Below are positions 7,464 through 14,041 of a stretch of DNA of 26,104 bases, in pieces. The stretch is from Bacteroidota bacterium (lineage in GTDB: Bacteria > Bacteroidota > Ignavibacteria > SZUA-365), in the NCBI GenBank assembly GCA_018224415.1, contig JAGTUZ010000288.1:1-26104 (forward strand). Reading direction: 5' to 3'. Below the pieces are notes generated by a model. It made no database searches and was not told the DNA's origin. It saw nothing but the letters and a program-made list of their open reading frames with translations. A program made the translations under genes and the position numbers. Numbering within the stretch: position 1 is the stretch's first letter; each line of letters opens with the position of its first letter.

Positions 7464-8377
7464 GAGGACCCCAGCAGCGCGGCGGCCGCGGCGACATCGT
7501 ACTGTCGCTCGTCCACGCTGCGCATCTCTCCCAGAAGTGACTCCGGTACCGAGGAATCCGCCAGCGGAACGCAACGGGTGACGGTCCCTGGCAGGATGCG
7601 GTCCAGTGCCTCGAGCACATCATCGCCTGCTGCCGGTCCGAACACAAAAATGTGATCGGGCTGTCCGGCCGCGAGGGAGCCCGGAATGCTCTCGAGCAGC
7701 TGCACGGCCTGCGCCGCATAATGTCGTTTGAAGGTGACGGAGGTCTGCCGGAAACCCAGATATTCACCGTCGGTGTACATCCCCGCCGAGCAGTGATCGG
7801 GAAAAAGCCCGAGCACGGCGAGCCGGTGTTTTGCCTCGTGCGGGTATTGCTGTCGTACGGCGTTTTCCATCACGAAATGATCGGTGTCGATCGTGGCAAG
7901 TCCCAGCGTCAGATGTTCGCACACTTCGTTCAGGAAGTCAACGATGGCTTCCGGCAGGGCCACGGCAAGTGTGCGTGCTGTCTGACGGAGCGGATGGGTC
8001 AGGATGGCCAACCGCTCGTTCGCAGCGGACCCGTGCAGCGTCGCGCACTCCCATTGCAGCAGACTGCTCTGCCGTGCCGCGTCGAGCGTCTTGTCTGTGG
8101 GTAGCGTCGCGACCAGAGGCAGCATGGAAGGCAGGGCGATCGACAGATCCTGCGCATAGACATCGTGACGGAGGAAGACTGTCGAGAGGTCGCGGATGAA
8201 ATCGCGTGCGACGTCCTGGCGGAAGGGAAGTTCGAAGAGCAGAGGGGAGGAGTAATCGTGGGCGGTTGGGAGTATTTCAGCGCGCAGGACCGTCGTCTGA
8301 CGGTCCTGCCGCTGGATTTCTACAAAACGGAATACGCGTTCTGCAATCTCAAGTCCGATATGATGGGAGACGCTCAT
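7460..8377 (-). CDS. PilM-like actin-fold protein (tentative)
   Basis: This 305-residue protein has no clear enzyme motif. The start HHIGLEIAERVFRFVEIQ resembles the phosphate-1 loop region of actin-like PilM/FtsA proteins (IGIDIGSSSVKLVEL in typical members). The central part, FLRHDVYAQDLSIALPSMLPLVATLPTD, matches the PilM pattern of two strands around a conserved LP. The end, YDVAAAAALLG, resembles the PilM C-terminal YAVAAGLALRG. PilM proteins sit on the cytoplasmic side of type IV pilus machines. The gene lies between a pilin-like gene (27 bases upstream) and rsmD (4-base overlap). It is diverged, so ATP binding is uncertain. Its ribosome site is weak, and an 11-bp hairpin lies near the 5' end of the coding sequence. 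Confidence 0.5.
   Translation of the reverse strand: MSVSHHIGLEIAERVFRFVEIQRQDRQTTVLRAEILPTAHDYSSPLLFELPFRQDVARDFIRDLSTVFLRHDVYAQDLSIALPSMLPLVATLPTDKTLDAARQSSLLQWECATLHGSAANERLAILTHPLRQTARTLAVALPEAIVDFLNEVCEHLTLGLATIDTDHFVMENAVRQQYPHEAKHRLAVLGLFPDHCSAGMYTDGEYLGFRQTSVTFKRHYAAQAVQLLESIPGSLAAGQPDHIFVFGPAAGDDVLEALDRILPGTVTRCVPLADSSVPESLLGEMRSVDERQYDVAAAAALLGSS
8284..8309. repeat. Perfect 11-bp inverted repeat inside the pilM-like gene
   Basis: GCAGGACCGTC (8284-8294) and GACGGTCCTGC (8299-8309) are perfect complements around a 4-base loop. It lies roughly 70 bases into the pilM-like coding sequence. No T run follows on either strand, so it is not a standard terminator. It would form a stable hairpin in the mRNA. 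Confidence 0.7.
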
Positions 8378-8404
8378 GCGACGCTGCTGTCGGACGAGGA
8401 CGCC

Positions 8405-8869
8405 TTACTGCTCCCACGACGCCTTGTTGTGTTCGTCGGGATCCGTCAGCGAACTGACATATCCGTAGCCGTCAGGATCGATGATGGTGTACCGCGGCAT
8501 AGCGGAGGTGTCATCGACGGCAATGGCGTACGGCAGAAGTGATTTCGGCGCGTGACGAAGCGAATCGAAGGAGAAGGACGTCAGGTACAGTTTCGTGAAA
8601 AGGCTGTCGATACGCTGCTCGGACAGACTGTCCTGCACGAACATCAGCAGGGAATCGAGATTCGCGGCGTATGTCTGTTTCGCGCTGTAGTACTCGACCT
8701 GTGCGGTGCGCAGCGCGGTCATGCGGGAGCGGGATTCCCATTTCAGGTCTTCCTCGCGCGCGAGCTGGCGGCCCGGACTCCATATCACGTACCACAGGCC
8801 GATGCTCAGGCCCACAATGACGATGATAAGTAGTACGTCCACGATGCCGAATGGCTGTTTGTGTGCCAT
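8405..8869 (-). CDS. Single-pass membrane protein resembling a type IV pilin/pseudopilin
   Basis: This 154-residue protein has a short charged N-terminus and then a hydrophobic helix (FGIVDVLLIIVIVGLSIGLW). A polar helix and the segment RTAQVEYYSAKQTYAANLDSLL follow, which resemble the alpha-1/alphabeta-loop region of GspG-type pseudopilins and minor pilins. The C-terminal YTIIDPDGYGYVSSLTDPDE fits the pilin globular domain. It lacks the classical prepilin peptidase site: after Gly8 there is no Glu at +5, only an Asp at +3. It may therefore be processed differently or simply remain membrane-anchored. GGAGGAATTC gives an excellent ribosome site for the ATG at 8869. It lies between the comEA-like and pilM-like genes, which supports a pilus- or uptake-like role. 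Confidence 0.5.
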   Translation of the reverse strand: MAHKQPFGIVDVLLIIVIVGLSIGLWYVIWSPGRQLAREEDLKWESRSRMTALRTAQVEYYSAKQTYAANLDSLLMFVQDSLSEQRIDSLFTKLYLTSFSFDSLRHAPKSLLPYAIAVDDTSAMPRYTIIDPDGYGYVSSLTDPDEHNKASWEQ

Positions 8870-8908
8870 GAATTCCTCCAGATGATAGTGCAGAGCAGCC
8901 TGCGTTGT

Positions 8909-9406
8909 CTATTTCACGATGATGAATTGCCGGAGTTGTTCGAACTTTTTCGGGCCGATGCCCTTGACCTTGAGGAGGTCCTCGGCGCGGCCGAAGGGAC
9001 CAGACCTGTCACGGTACTCGACAATCCGCTTCGCCATTGCCGGCCCGATACCCGGGAGACGATCGAGAACGCGCGCGTCCGCGGCGTTGATGTCGATGCT
9101 CGCCGTCGAGAGCGGGGCGGCGGATCGGGGCTGCTTCTCTTCGTCCGTTTTCAGATCGGTGTTTACGCCTGACGGTGTCTCCATTTCGCGGATGCTGCTG
9201 GCGATCGGAGACAGGGCGTGATCGGCGAAGAGTGAATCCTGCCGTTCCAAGGCTGTCCGGACGTTGACCGGTGGTCGTTCGGACCCTCCACGCAAGGTGC
9301 CCAGGGACACACCAACGAGCAACGCCATACCCAGAAAGAGCAGGACGGCTGTTTCATTGCGCGTGAAACCGGCGCGATGCGCCACGGAGAGAATGCGTTT
9401 CCACAT
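8909..9406 (-). CDS. ComEA-like helix-hairpin-helix DNA-binding protein
   Basis: This 165-residue protein has an N-terminal membrane anchor (AVLLFLGMALLVGVSLGTL, around residues 20-38), a polar linker, and a C-terminal tandem helix-hairpin-helix domain. The domain runs from IDINAADARVLDRLPGIGPA through KRIVEYRDRSGPF to LLKVKGIGPKKFEQLRQFI. This matches ComEA, the double-stranded-DNA receptor for natural transformation, which acts outside the cytoplasmic membrane. Similar small HhH proteins exist in bacteria without proven competence. The ATG at 9406 has only a distant GAGGTG, 11 bases away. It is the first gene of the minus-strand run, starting just after the dnaJ terminator, so the operon promoter should lie in 9407-9463. 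I saw no convincing consensus there. Confidence 0.82.
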   Translation of the reverse strand: MWKRILSVAHRAGFTRNETAVLLFLGMALLVGVSLGTLRGGSERPPVNVRTALERQDSLFADHALSPIASSIREMETPSGVNTDLKTDEEKQPRSAAPLSTASIDINAADARVLDRLPGIGPAMAKRIVEYRDRSGPFGRAEDLLKVKGIGPKKFEQLRQFIIVK

Positions 9407-9463
9407 AACGGAATTGGCACCTCGATCACATCGAATGCAAAATAGGGAAGTGCATGGTGATTT

Positions 9464-9484
9464 AAAAACCGTCCCGTGCGGGAC
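9464..9484 (-). terminator. Rho-independent terminator after dnaJ
   Basis: Read on the minus strand, GTCCC-GCAC-GGGAC is followed by GG and TTTTT, starting 6 bases after the dnaJ stop. A competing pairing of CCGTC with GACGG uses the same bases. It separates the hrcA-grpE-dnaJ operon from the comEA-like gene on the same strand. Confidence 0.75.
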
Positions 9485-9490
9485 AGACGG

Positions 9491-10645
9491 TCACGAAAAC
9501 GAGTCGAAAATCTTGCTGAAAAAGCTTTTGCTTTCCTCGCGGTCGCTGGGGACAAAGCCATTCATGTCGCGCATCTGAAGCAGCAGCTCTTTCTCCGGGC
9601 CGGAGACTTTTTTCGGCACGTAGACATGCACGCGGATCAGTTGATCTCCCCGACCGCTGGTATTGAGATGCGGTATGCCTTTGTCGCGCATGCGCAATAC
9701 CTGTCCCGCCGGTGTACCCGCTTCGACTTTCAGTTTGGACCGGCCCGAGAGCGTGGGCACCTCGACCTCCGTCCCGAGAACCGCATCGGAGAATCCGATG
9801 ACGAGGTCGTAGAGCACATCGTCGTCCTGCCGCCGGAATTCGTCATGTTCCTGTTCGCGGATGTAGACAATCAAATCGCCGGCTTCGCCACCCTTGCGCC
9901 CGGCGTTACCCTGTCCGCGCAAGGGAATGTAGTTCCCTTCGCTTACACCGGCAGGGACCTTGACCTTGATGGTTTTCTCGCCCGACACACGTCCGTCGCC
10001 CTGGCAGGTGGGGCAGGGTTCCTGCACGACGCGTCCCTCGCCGCTGCAGTTGGTGCAGGGAACGACATTGACGAATTGGCCGAACAGCGAACGCGATACC
10101 TGCCGGAGTTCGCCGCTGCCATGGCAGACAGGACATTCGGCGAGGGATGTGCCTGCGCGCGCACCGGTACCGGAACAATCGTCACAGGACATTTGGCGCT
10201 TTATTTTCAGCGTCTTTTCCACACCGGTGGCGACTTCCTCCATCGTCAGCGGGAGCTGGATTTTCAGGTCCGAACCCGGCGTGCCATGGCCCTGTCGGCG
10301 TCCGCGTCCGCGTCCGCCGCCGAACATCTCCTCGAAGATGCCTCCGCCGAAACCGCCGCCGAAAATATCGCTGAACTGGCTGAAGATGTCGTTGATGTCG
10401 CTGAAGCCCTGTTCGCCGGACCCGCGCAGTCCGTCGTGTCCGAATCGGTCGTAACGCTGCCGCTTGTCGTTGTTGCTGAGCACTTCGTAGGCCTCGGCCG
10501 CTTCCTTGAATTTTTCCTCGGCCTCGTGGTTGCCTGGGTTGCGGTCGGGATGGTGCTGCATGGCGAGCTTGCGGTACGCGCTCTTGATATCGTCGGCGCC
10601 GGCGTCACGCGAGACGCCGAGGATTTCGTAGAAGTCCCGTTTCAT
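9491..10645 (-). CDS. dnaJ: Molecular chaperone DnaJ (Hsp40, type I)
   Basis: This 384-residue type I DnaJ delivers substrates to DnaK and stimulates its ATPase in the cytoplasm. The J domain (residues 1-70) carries HPD at 32-34 in RKLAMQHHPDRNPG. A Gly/Phe-rich linker follows, with a Gly/Arg stretch at 109-120. The four zinc-finger CxxCxGxG motifs place Cys at 154/157, 171/174, 197/200 and 211/214, all intact. The substrate-binding C-terminal domains follow (KVKVPAGVSEGNYIPLRGQG and LSGRSKLKVEAGTPAGQVLRM). The ATG overlaps the grpE stop by 4 bases. The gene is last in an hrcA-led operon and should be heat-regulated through CIRCE. Confidence 0.98.
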   Translation of the reverse strand: MKRDFYEILGVSRDAGADDIKSAYRKLAMQHHPDRNPGNHEAEEKFKEAAEAYEVLSNNDKRQRYDRFGHDGLRGSGEQGFSDINDIFSQFSDIFGGGFGGGIFEEMFGGGRGRGRRQGHGTPGSDLKIQLPLTMEEVATGVEKTLKIKRQMSCDDCSGTGARAGTSLAECPVCHGSGELRQVSRSLFGQFVNVVPCTNCSGEGRVVQEPCPTCQGDGRVSGEKTIKVKVPAGVSEGNYIPLRGQGNAGRKGGEAGDLIVYIREQEHDEFRRQDDDVLYDLVIGFSDAVLGTEVEVPTLSGRSKLKVEAGTPAGQVLRMRDKGIPHLNTSGRGDQLIRVHVYVPKKVSGPEKELLLQMRDMNGFVPSDREESKSFFSKIFDSFS

Positions 10646-11226
10646 GCCGCTCCTTCCGCATCCGTCTCACGGGAGACCGTCACCTTGGCATGACGGATGA
10701 CCTTGTCATGCAGGAGATAGCCCTTTTCCACGACCTCGAGCACCGTTCCGGGCTCGACATCCGCGGATGGGACTTGCAGAAGCGCGTCGTGGAAGTCAAC
10801 GTCGAATGGCTTGCCGGTGGCGTCCATCGGCCGCAGACCGCGGTTTTCCAGCACGCGCATGAACTTCCCGTAAATGAGTTCGACACCCTGGGCGATGGTG
10901 GCCACGTCGCCTTGTCCCTTGGTGGCTGCGATGGTCCGCTCGAAATCGTCGATGACCGGAAGCAGGTCCAGCAGCACACCTTCCGCGCCGTATTTCATCA
11001 GGAGGTCTTTCTCTTCGCGGGTTCGGCGTTTGTAATTTTCGAACTCCGCGATCTTGCGAAGGAACTGGTCTTTGAGCTGCGCCGCCTCGGCGCGCGTCTC
11101 TTCGAGTGCGTCCGCCGGCACATGCCCGTCCGCGTCGGCTCCGCCGGTGGCGTCGGGTGTGCCGGTGGCGTCGGGGGTGCCGGTGTGTTCGTTGATGGGG
11201 TGGTCCTGTGGCGTTGTTTCAGACAT
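10642..11226 (-). CDS. grpE: GrpE nucleotide-exchange factor
   Basis: This 194-residue protein promotes ADP release from DnaK. The coiled coil and family core run from AEAAQLKDQFLRKIAEFENY through VLLDLLPVIDDFERTI to the beta-domain FDVDFHDALLQVP and the end VEKGYLLHDKVIRHAKVTVS. Two in-frame ATGs exist (11232 and 11226). I chose 11226 because ACAGGATGAAC places AGGA six bases upstream; the earlier ATG touches that site. The N-terminus is acidic and disordered and contains a short ATGTPD repeat from an 18-bp tandem duplication. It follows hrcA by about 36 bases and overlaps dnaJ by 4. Confidence 0.96.
   Translation of the reverse strand: MSETTPQDHPINEHTGTPDATGTPDATGGADADGHVPADALEETRAEAAQLKDQFLRKIAEFENYKRRTREEKDLLMKYGAEGVLLDLLPVIDDFERTIAATKGQGDVATIAQGVELIYGKFMRVLENRGLRPMDATGKPFDVDFHDALLQVPSADVEPGTVLEVVEKGYLLHDKVIRHAKVTVSRETDAEGAA
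11143..11191 (-). repeat. 18-bp in-frame tandem repeat in the grpE N-terminus
   Basis: Units beginning GCCGGTGGCGTCGGG lie at 11143-11160 and 11161-11178, with a partial third unit from 11179. They encode ATGTPD repeats on the minus strand, in the disordered N-terminal arm ahead of the GrpE coiled coil. Confidence 0.8.
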
Positions 11227-11262
11227 GTTCATCCTGTAATTGAATTCCCGTGTGTTCAAATG

Positions 11263-12312
11263 TCAGCTCGACATCAGTCGCGCAAGGTAGTCGACGATGG
11301 CGGTCATGCGGGGGTAGTTCATGCGTTTGGGTCCGATGATGCTGAGTGTGCCGTCGAGCTGGCCGAAACGGTAGGGCGCTGCGACGATGCTGTACTCGGT
11401 CAGGCTGTCATCGTCGATTTCGCGTCCGATGCGGATGGTCAGCGACTGTCCGCCGCTGACCGAGTCAAGCAGATGCACGATGACGCGCTGGTTTTCGACG
11501 AGTTCGATCAGGCTGCGCATGCGGCCCGGGTCTCCGAATTCCGGCTGCTGTGTCATGGTCATCATGCCGTCGATACAGACGGCGTCGGTTTCCAGGCGTT
11601 CGGAGAAGAGCCGGTCCGACGAATCGATGAAGAGGCGAATGATGTCTCCTTCGTCCGCGACGGCCTCGCGCATGCGGTCGGCGAAGGTCTCGCGGATCTC
11701 CTGCAGCGTCAGTCCGGCGAGCCGCTCGTTGAGCAGCACCGAGACCTGATCGAGCTGCTCACGGCTCACCGCGAAACGGATATGCAGCATGATGGACTTG
11801 ACGATGCCGGAGCGGATCGAAAGGATAACCATGATCTTGTCGACCGCGACCTGCACCAGTTCGAGGCGTTGCAGCACGCCGCGGCCCAGCGTGGGCGCGG
11901 CGACCACCGCCAGCTGCTGCGAAATGCGGCTGAGGATATGCGAACTGCTGCGGATGAGCTGGTGGATGGCGGAGGCACCGTCATCTTCGAACTGCTGCTC
12001 GAGAAACTGCCGCTCGTCGCTACTCAGTTCCAAACGCGGCATGATGGAATCGACATAGAAGCGGTATCCGAGGTCGGTGGGAATCCGACCCGCGGACGTG
12101 TGCGGATGGCCAATCAATCCGCGTTCCTCCAGATCCGCCATGACGTTGCGAATGGAGGCGGGACTGAGGTTGAGATTCGTGCCCTTCGACAGCGTGCGCG
12201 AACCGATCGGCGTGGCCGTTGTTACGAACTGTTCGACGATGAACAGCAGCACCTGCCGTTCCCTCTCCGAGAGTTCGCCGGGATGTTCGATATGTCCGTC
12301 GTGTTCGATCAT
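11263..12312 (-). CDS. hrcA: Heat-inducible transcription repressor HrcA
   Basis: This 349-residue repressor binds CIRCE operators and is inactivated on heat stress. The N-terminal winged helix begins LSERERQVLLFIVEQFVTTA and includes TPIGSRTL and the recognition-helix region SPASIRNVMADLEERGLIGH, then HTSAGRIPTDLGYRFYVD, a hallmark of HrcA. The regulatory domain ends with SIIGPKRMNYPRMTAIVDYL. The frame is open to 12498, but the extra 62 residues would cross the CIRCE element and are unlike the family, so the ATG at 12312 is preferred. No strong ribosome site is visible there. The CIRCE site lies about 140 bases upstream, implying autoregulation of the whole hrcA-grpE-dnaJ operon. Confidence 0.96.
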   Translation of the reverse strand: MIEHDGHIEHPGELSERERQVLLFIVEQFVTTATPIGSRTLSKGTNLNLSPASIRNVMADLEERGLIGHPHTSAGRIPTDLGYRFYVDSIMPRLELSSDERQFLEQQFEDDGASAIHQLIRSSSHILSRISQQLAVVAAPTLGRGVLQRLELVQVAVDKIMVILSIRSGIVKSIMLHIRFAVSREQLDQVSVLLNERLAGLTLQEIRETFADRMREAVADEGDIIRLFIDSSDRLFSERLETDAVCIDGMMTMTQQPEFGDPGRMRSLIELVENQRVIVHLLDSVSGGQSLTIRIGREIDDDSLTEYSIVAAPYRFGQLDGTLSIIGPKRMNYPRMTAIVDYLARLMSS

Positions 12313-12452
12313 GAATATGCTGTTGTTGCCTCGTGATATTTCCACTCGAAAAGGGCGTGGAGCCGCATCGAGAAGGAGGGAGAGCCGGATCGAAAAGGAG
12401 TGAAGAGCCAGCCAGACCAGGAAAAATACGCGTCCGGTGCATGCGGCGCAAG

Positions 12453-12479
12453 GTAGCACTCTATGCCCCGGAGTGCTAA
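12453..12479 (-). promoter_or_regulatory. CIRCE operator (HrcA binding site)
   Basis: On the minus strand the site reads TTAGCACTC, nine spacer bases, then GAGTGCTAC. The consensus is TTAGCACTC-N9-GAGTGCTAA, so only the last base differs. It lies upstream of hrcA, leaving a leader of about 140 bases to the start codon. The match is long enough that chance is very unlikely. Confidence 0.95.
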
Positions 12480-12509
12480 TCCATTGCCCTGCATTCATTT
12501 AGGGCGGAC

Positions 12510-12547
12510 AAAAAAATACCCACGAGCGCCGTGTGAGCGCCCGTGGG
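12510..12547 (-). terminator. Rho-independent terminator after the lipoprotein gene
   Basis: On the minus strand, CCCACGGGCGC pairs with GCGCTCGTGGG (one G-U pair, 7-base loop), followed by TATTTTTTT. The stem lies at 12519-12547 and the T run at 12510-12518. It ends the Nudix-lipoprotein unit and insulates hrcA from it. Confidence 0.88.
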
Positions 12548-12569
12548 AGAGGTTCGCAAAAGTCAGTGC

Positions 12570-13325
12570 TTACTCCGCGCGGAATTCCAGTGTATGTTCG
12601 ACGTTGCCGTCGACCGACAGGTCCACCGAGTAGGCGCCGGCCGGAATCCCGTCCGGAAGGTTGAGTGAAAAGCCGATCCAGCCCTCCTGATCAAACGGGA
12701 GTTCGAAGGCGCTGATCGCCTCGCGGCTGCCGCCTTCGAAATGCTGGTACCATTGCGCGGCAAACACCGTCCCTTCGGGTTGTCCGGAAACGTACACGGG
12801 TGCGTACACGTAGGCGGCACCCGCGGGGAGTACGTCCGTCGGCTGCGTGGGGAAATAGGCTTCGCTCAGTTCACGCGCGGTGACGGCTTCCTTGATATAG
12901 CCGTCGGTAAAGGCGGGTTCGATAGTAAAAGGGACTGTCTGGTCGAATTCCCCGTTAATGAACAGATCGACAGCGTAGTCGCCGTACGGGAGGCTGTTGC
13001 GGGTCAGCGTCAGGTTGAAATCGACCCAGCCGTCTTTCTCCAGCGTGATCTCCGTCGTGTCGATCACCTCCTGCGTGTTTTCCTGGATGAAGTACCAGCG
13101 TGCCTTGATCGTGGTCCCGCTCGGGGTGTTGGCCATCTTCACCGCGCAGTGCAGCACGGCGTCCGCCGCGTGGAACGAGCGTGTCTCGTCGACCGGTTCT
13201 TTTGTCTCGCTGTCGACCGTGCGTGCGAACACTACCTTATCCACGTTTGCGGTAGAGAAGTTGCAGGCCTGCAGCATCAGAAGAAGTGCGAGCGCTGCGA
13301 GTCCGGAAATGGAACGGCGTATCAT
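12570..13325 (-). CDS. Lipoprotein with two copies of an unrecognised beta domain
   Basis: This 251-residue protein has a lipoprotein signal (MIRRSISGLAALALLLMLQA, lipidated Cys at 21). The ATG at 13325 has GGAGGATTTC upstream, a strong ribosome site; the open frame reaching 13760 crosses the Nudix gene and is rejected. The mature protein contains two related repeats, roughly residues 70-137 and 185-251. They share the pattern GT...A.WY...E...I...GW..F.L.L...P.G.Y.VDL...G...F..E. This suggests two Ig-like beta sandwiches produced by internal duplication. I do not recognise the domain or a function. It lies 43 bases after the Nudix gene on the same strand and ends at a strong terminator. Envelope localisation follows from the lipobox. 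Confidence 0.85.
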   Translation of the reverse strand: MIRRSISGLAALALLLMLQACNFSTANVDKVVFARTVDSETKEPVDETRSFHAADAVLHCAVKMANTPSGTTIKARWYFIQENTQEVIDTTEITLEKDGWVDFNLTLTRNSLPYGDYAVDLFINGEFDQTVPFTIEPAFTDGYIKEAVTARELSEAYFPTQPTDVLPAGAAYVYAPVYVSGQPEGTVFAAQWYQHFEGGSREAISAFELPFDQEGWIGFSLNLPDGIPAGAYSVDLSVDGNVEHTLEFRAE

Positions 13326-13368
13326 GAAATCCTCCTGTGACAATGCGCCGGTCTGGCGGTTTGCAGGG

Positions 13369-13818
13369 TCATACGGACAGGACATACTCGCGAAGGATGC
13401 GCAGCCCTTCCCGATGACCGGGGAAGACCAGGCGTTTCCACGCGTCCTCGTAACACAGCCACTCGCAGTGGTCATGCTCGTCCGAGAGGACAATCGTTGC
13501 TCCCACGGGGGCTTCCGCCGCAAACACCGGTACATGATGAATGGAATCGTCTGTTGCAAGGTAAAACGTGGCGATGAAAGGCACAATAAGCAGTTCGGTA
13601 TGAAGTTCGGAAACGTCGACGCCGGTTTCCTCGCGCAGTTCGCGCCGTGCGGCCTGCATCGCCGTTTCGTCCGCTTCCATGCTGCCGGTGACAACCTGCC
13701 AGATCCCGGGATACAACACCTCGTCCGGCGAACGACGCAGGAGCAGGAATTCCCACTCACCGTTGCCGGCGCGCCGGTAAAGATGGACCTGCACCATGCG
13801 TGCGGTAACGTTGCTCAT
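13369..13818 (-). CDS. Nudix hydrolase, NudB-like
   Basis: This 149-residue protein has a complete Nudix box, GSMEADETAMQAARREL then REETGV, satisfying Gx5Ex7REUxEExGU. The approach YPGIWQVVTGSME resembles NudB (dihydroneopterin triphosphate/dATP pyrophosphohydrolase), where WQxVTGS precedes the box, and HDHCEWL lies near the end as in that subfamily. Substrate is inferred only from this resemblance. Of several in-frame starts I chose the ATG at 13818 (MSNVTARM), which has GGAG seven bases upstream; starts at 13824 and 13845 fit less well. It is transcribed divergently from lon, sharing the 13819-14041 control region, and may be co-transcribed with the lipoprotein gene. Confidence 0.9.
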   Translation of the reverse strand: MSNVTARMVQVHLYRRAGNGEWEFLLLRRSPDEVLYPGIWQVVTGSMEADETAMQAARRELREETGVDVSELHTELLIVPFIATFYLATDDSIHHVPVFAAEAPVGATIVLSDEHDHCEWLCYEDAWKRLVFPGHREGLRILREYVLSV

Positions 13819-13871
13819 GACCATTCTCCGGAAGGAAGTCGGCACAGGCAGACGGACCGATCGACTGTCAC

Positions 13872-13905
13872 CCTGTCAGGTGTGTCGGGTTGCATCGCTG
13901 ACAGG
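13872..13905. promoter_or_regulatory. Inverted repeat upstream of lon, candidate activator site
   Basis: CCTGTCAG (13872-13879) and CTGACAGG (13898-13905) are perfect complements separated by 18 bases. The centre is about 80 bases upstream of the transcription start predicted from the sigma-54 box. No T run follows, so it does not look like a terminator. A dimeric regulator site is an inference. Confidence 0.5.
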
Positions 13906-13943
13906 ATCGCAGAATTCATGGCAGGATTGGTGTGAAAGTTTCG

Positions 13944-13959
13944 TGGCATGGATATTGCA
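13944..13959 (+). promoter_or_regulatory. Candidate sigma-54 promoter for lon
   Basis: TGGCATG (13944-13950), four bases, then TTGCA (13955-13959) match the sigma-54 consensus TGGCACG-N4-TTGCW. GG and GC are exactly 10 bases apart. The single difference is T for C in the -24 element. The predicted start is near 13970, about 70 bases before the lon ATG. I saw no sigma-70 or Bacteroidota-type alternative between here and the gene. Confidence 0.6.
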
Positions 13960-14041
13960 AACTTGATTCATCCCCTGCAGAATGTCAAATTCAAGGGACG
14001 GGCGCGGGTGTGTCCGTCCACTACGAACACAAGGAAGCACC

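Noticed and set aside
10297..10325. Hexameric CGTCCG-like repeat in dnaJ.
   Set aside because: It encodes the Gly/Arg part of the normal Gly/Phe-rich linker, so low complexity is expected there.
9476..10693. A 405-residue plus-strand open frame opposite dnaJ.
   Set aside because: It covers the whole of dnaJ in antisense and has composition typical of a shadow frame; dnaJ is unambiguous.
10690..12336. A 548-residue plus-strand open frame opposite grpE and hrcA.
   Set aside because: It runs antisense through two well-identified genes and has no recognisable domain.
12313..12498. N-terminal extension of HrcA of 62 residues.
   Set aside because: It would be encoded across the CIRCE operator and is unlike HrcA N-termini, which begin close to the winged helix.
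13872..13905. Reading the paired octamers upstream of lon as a terminator.
   Set aside because: The loop is 18 bases, no T run follows on either strand, and the flanking genes are divergent so no transcript should end there.
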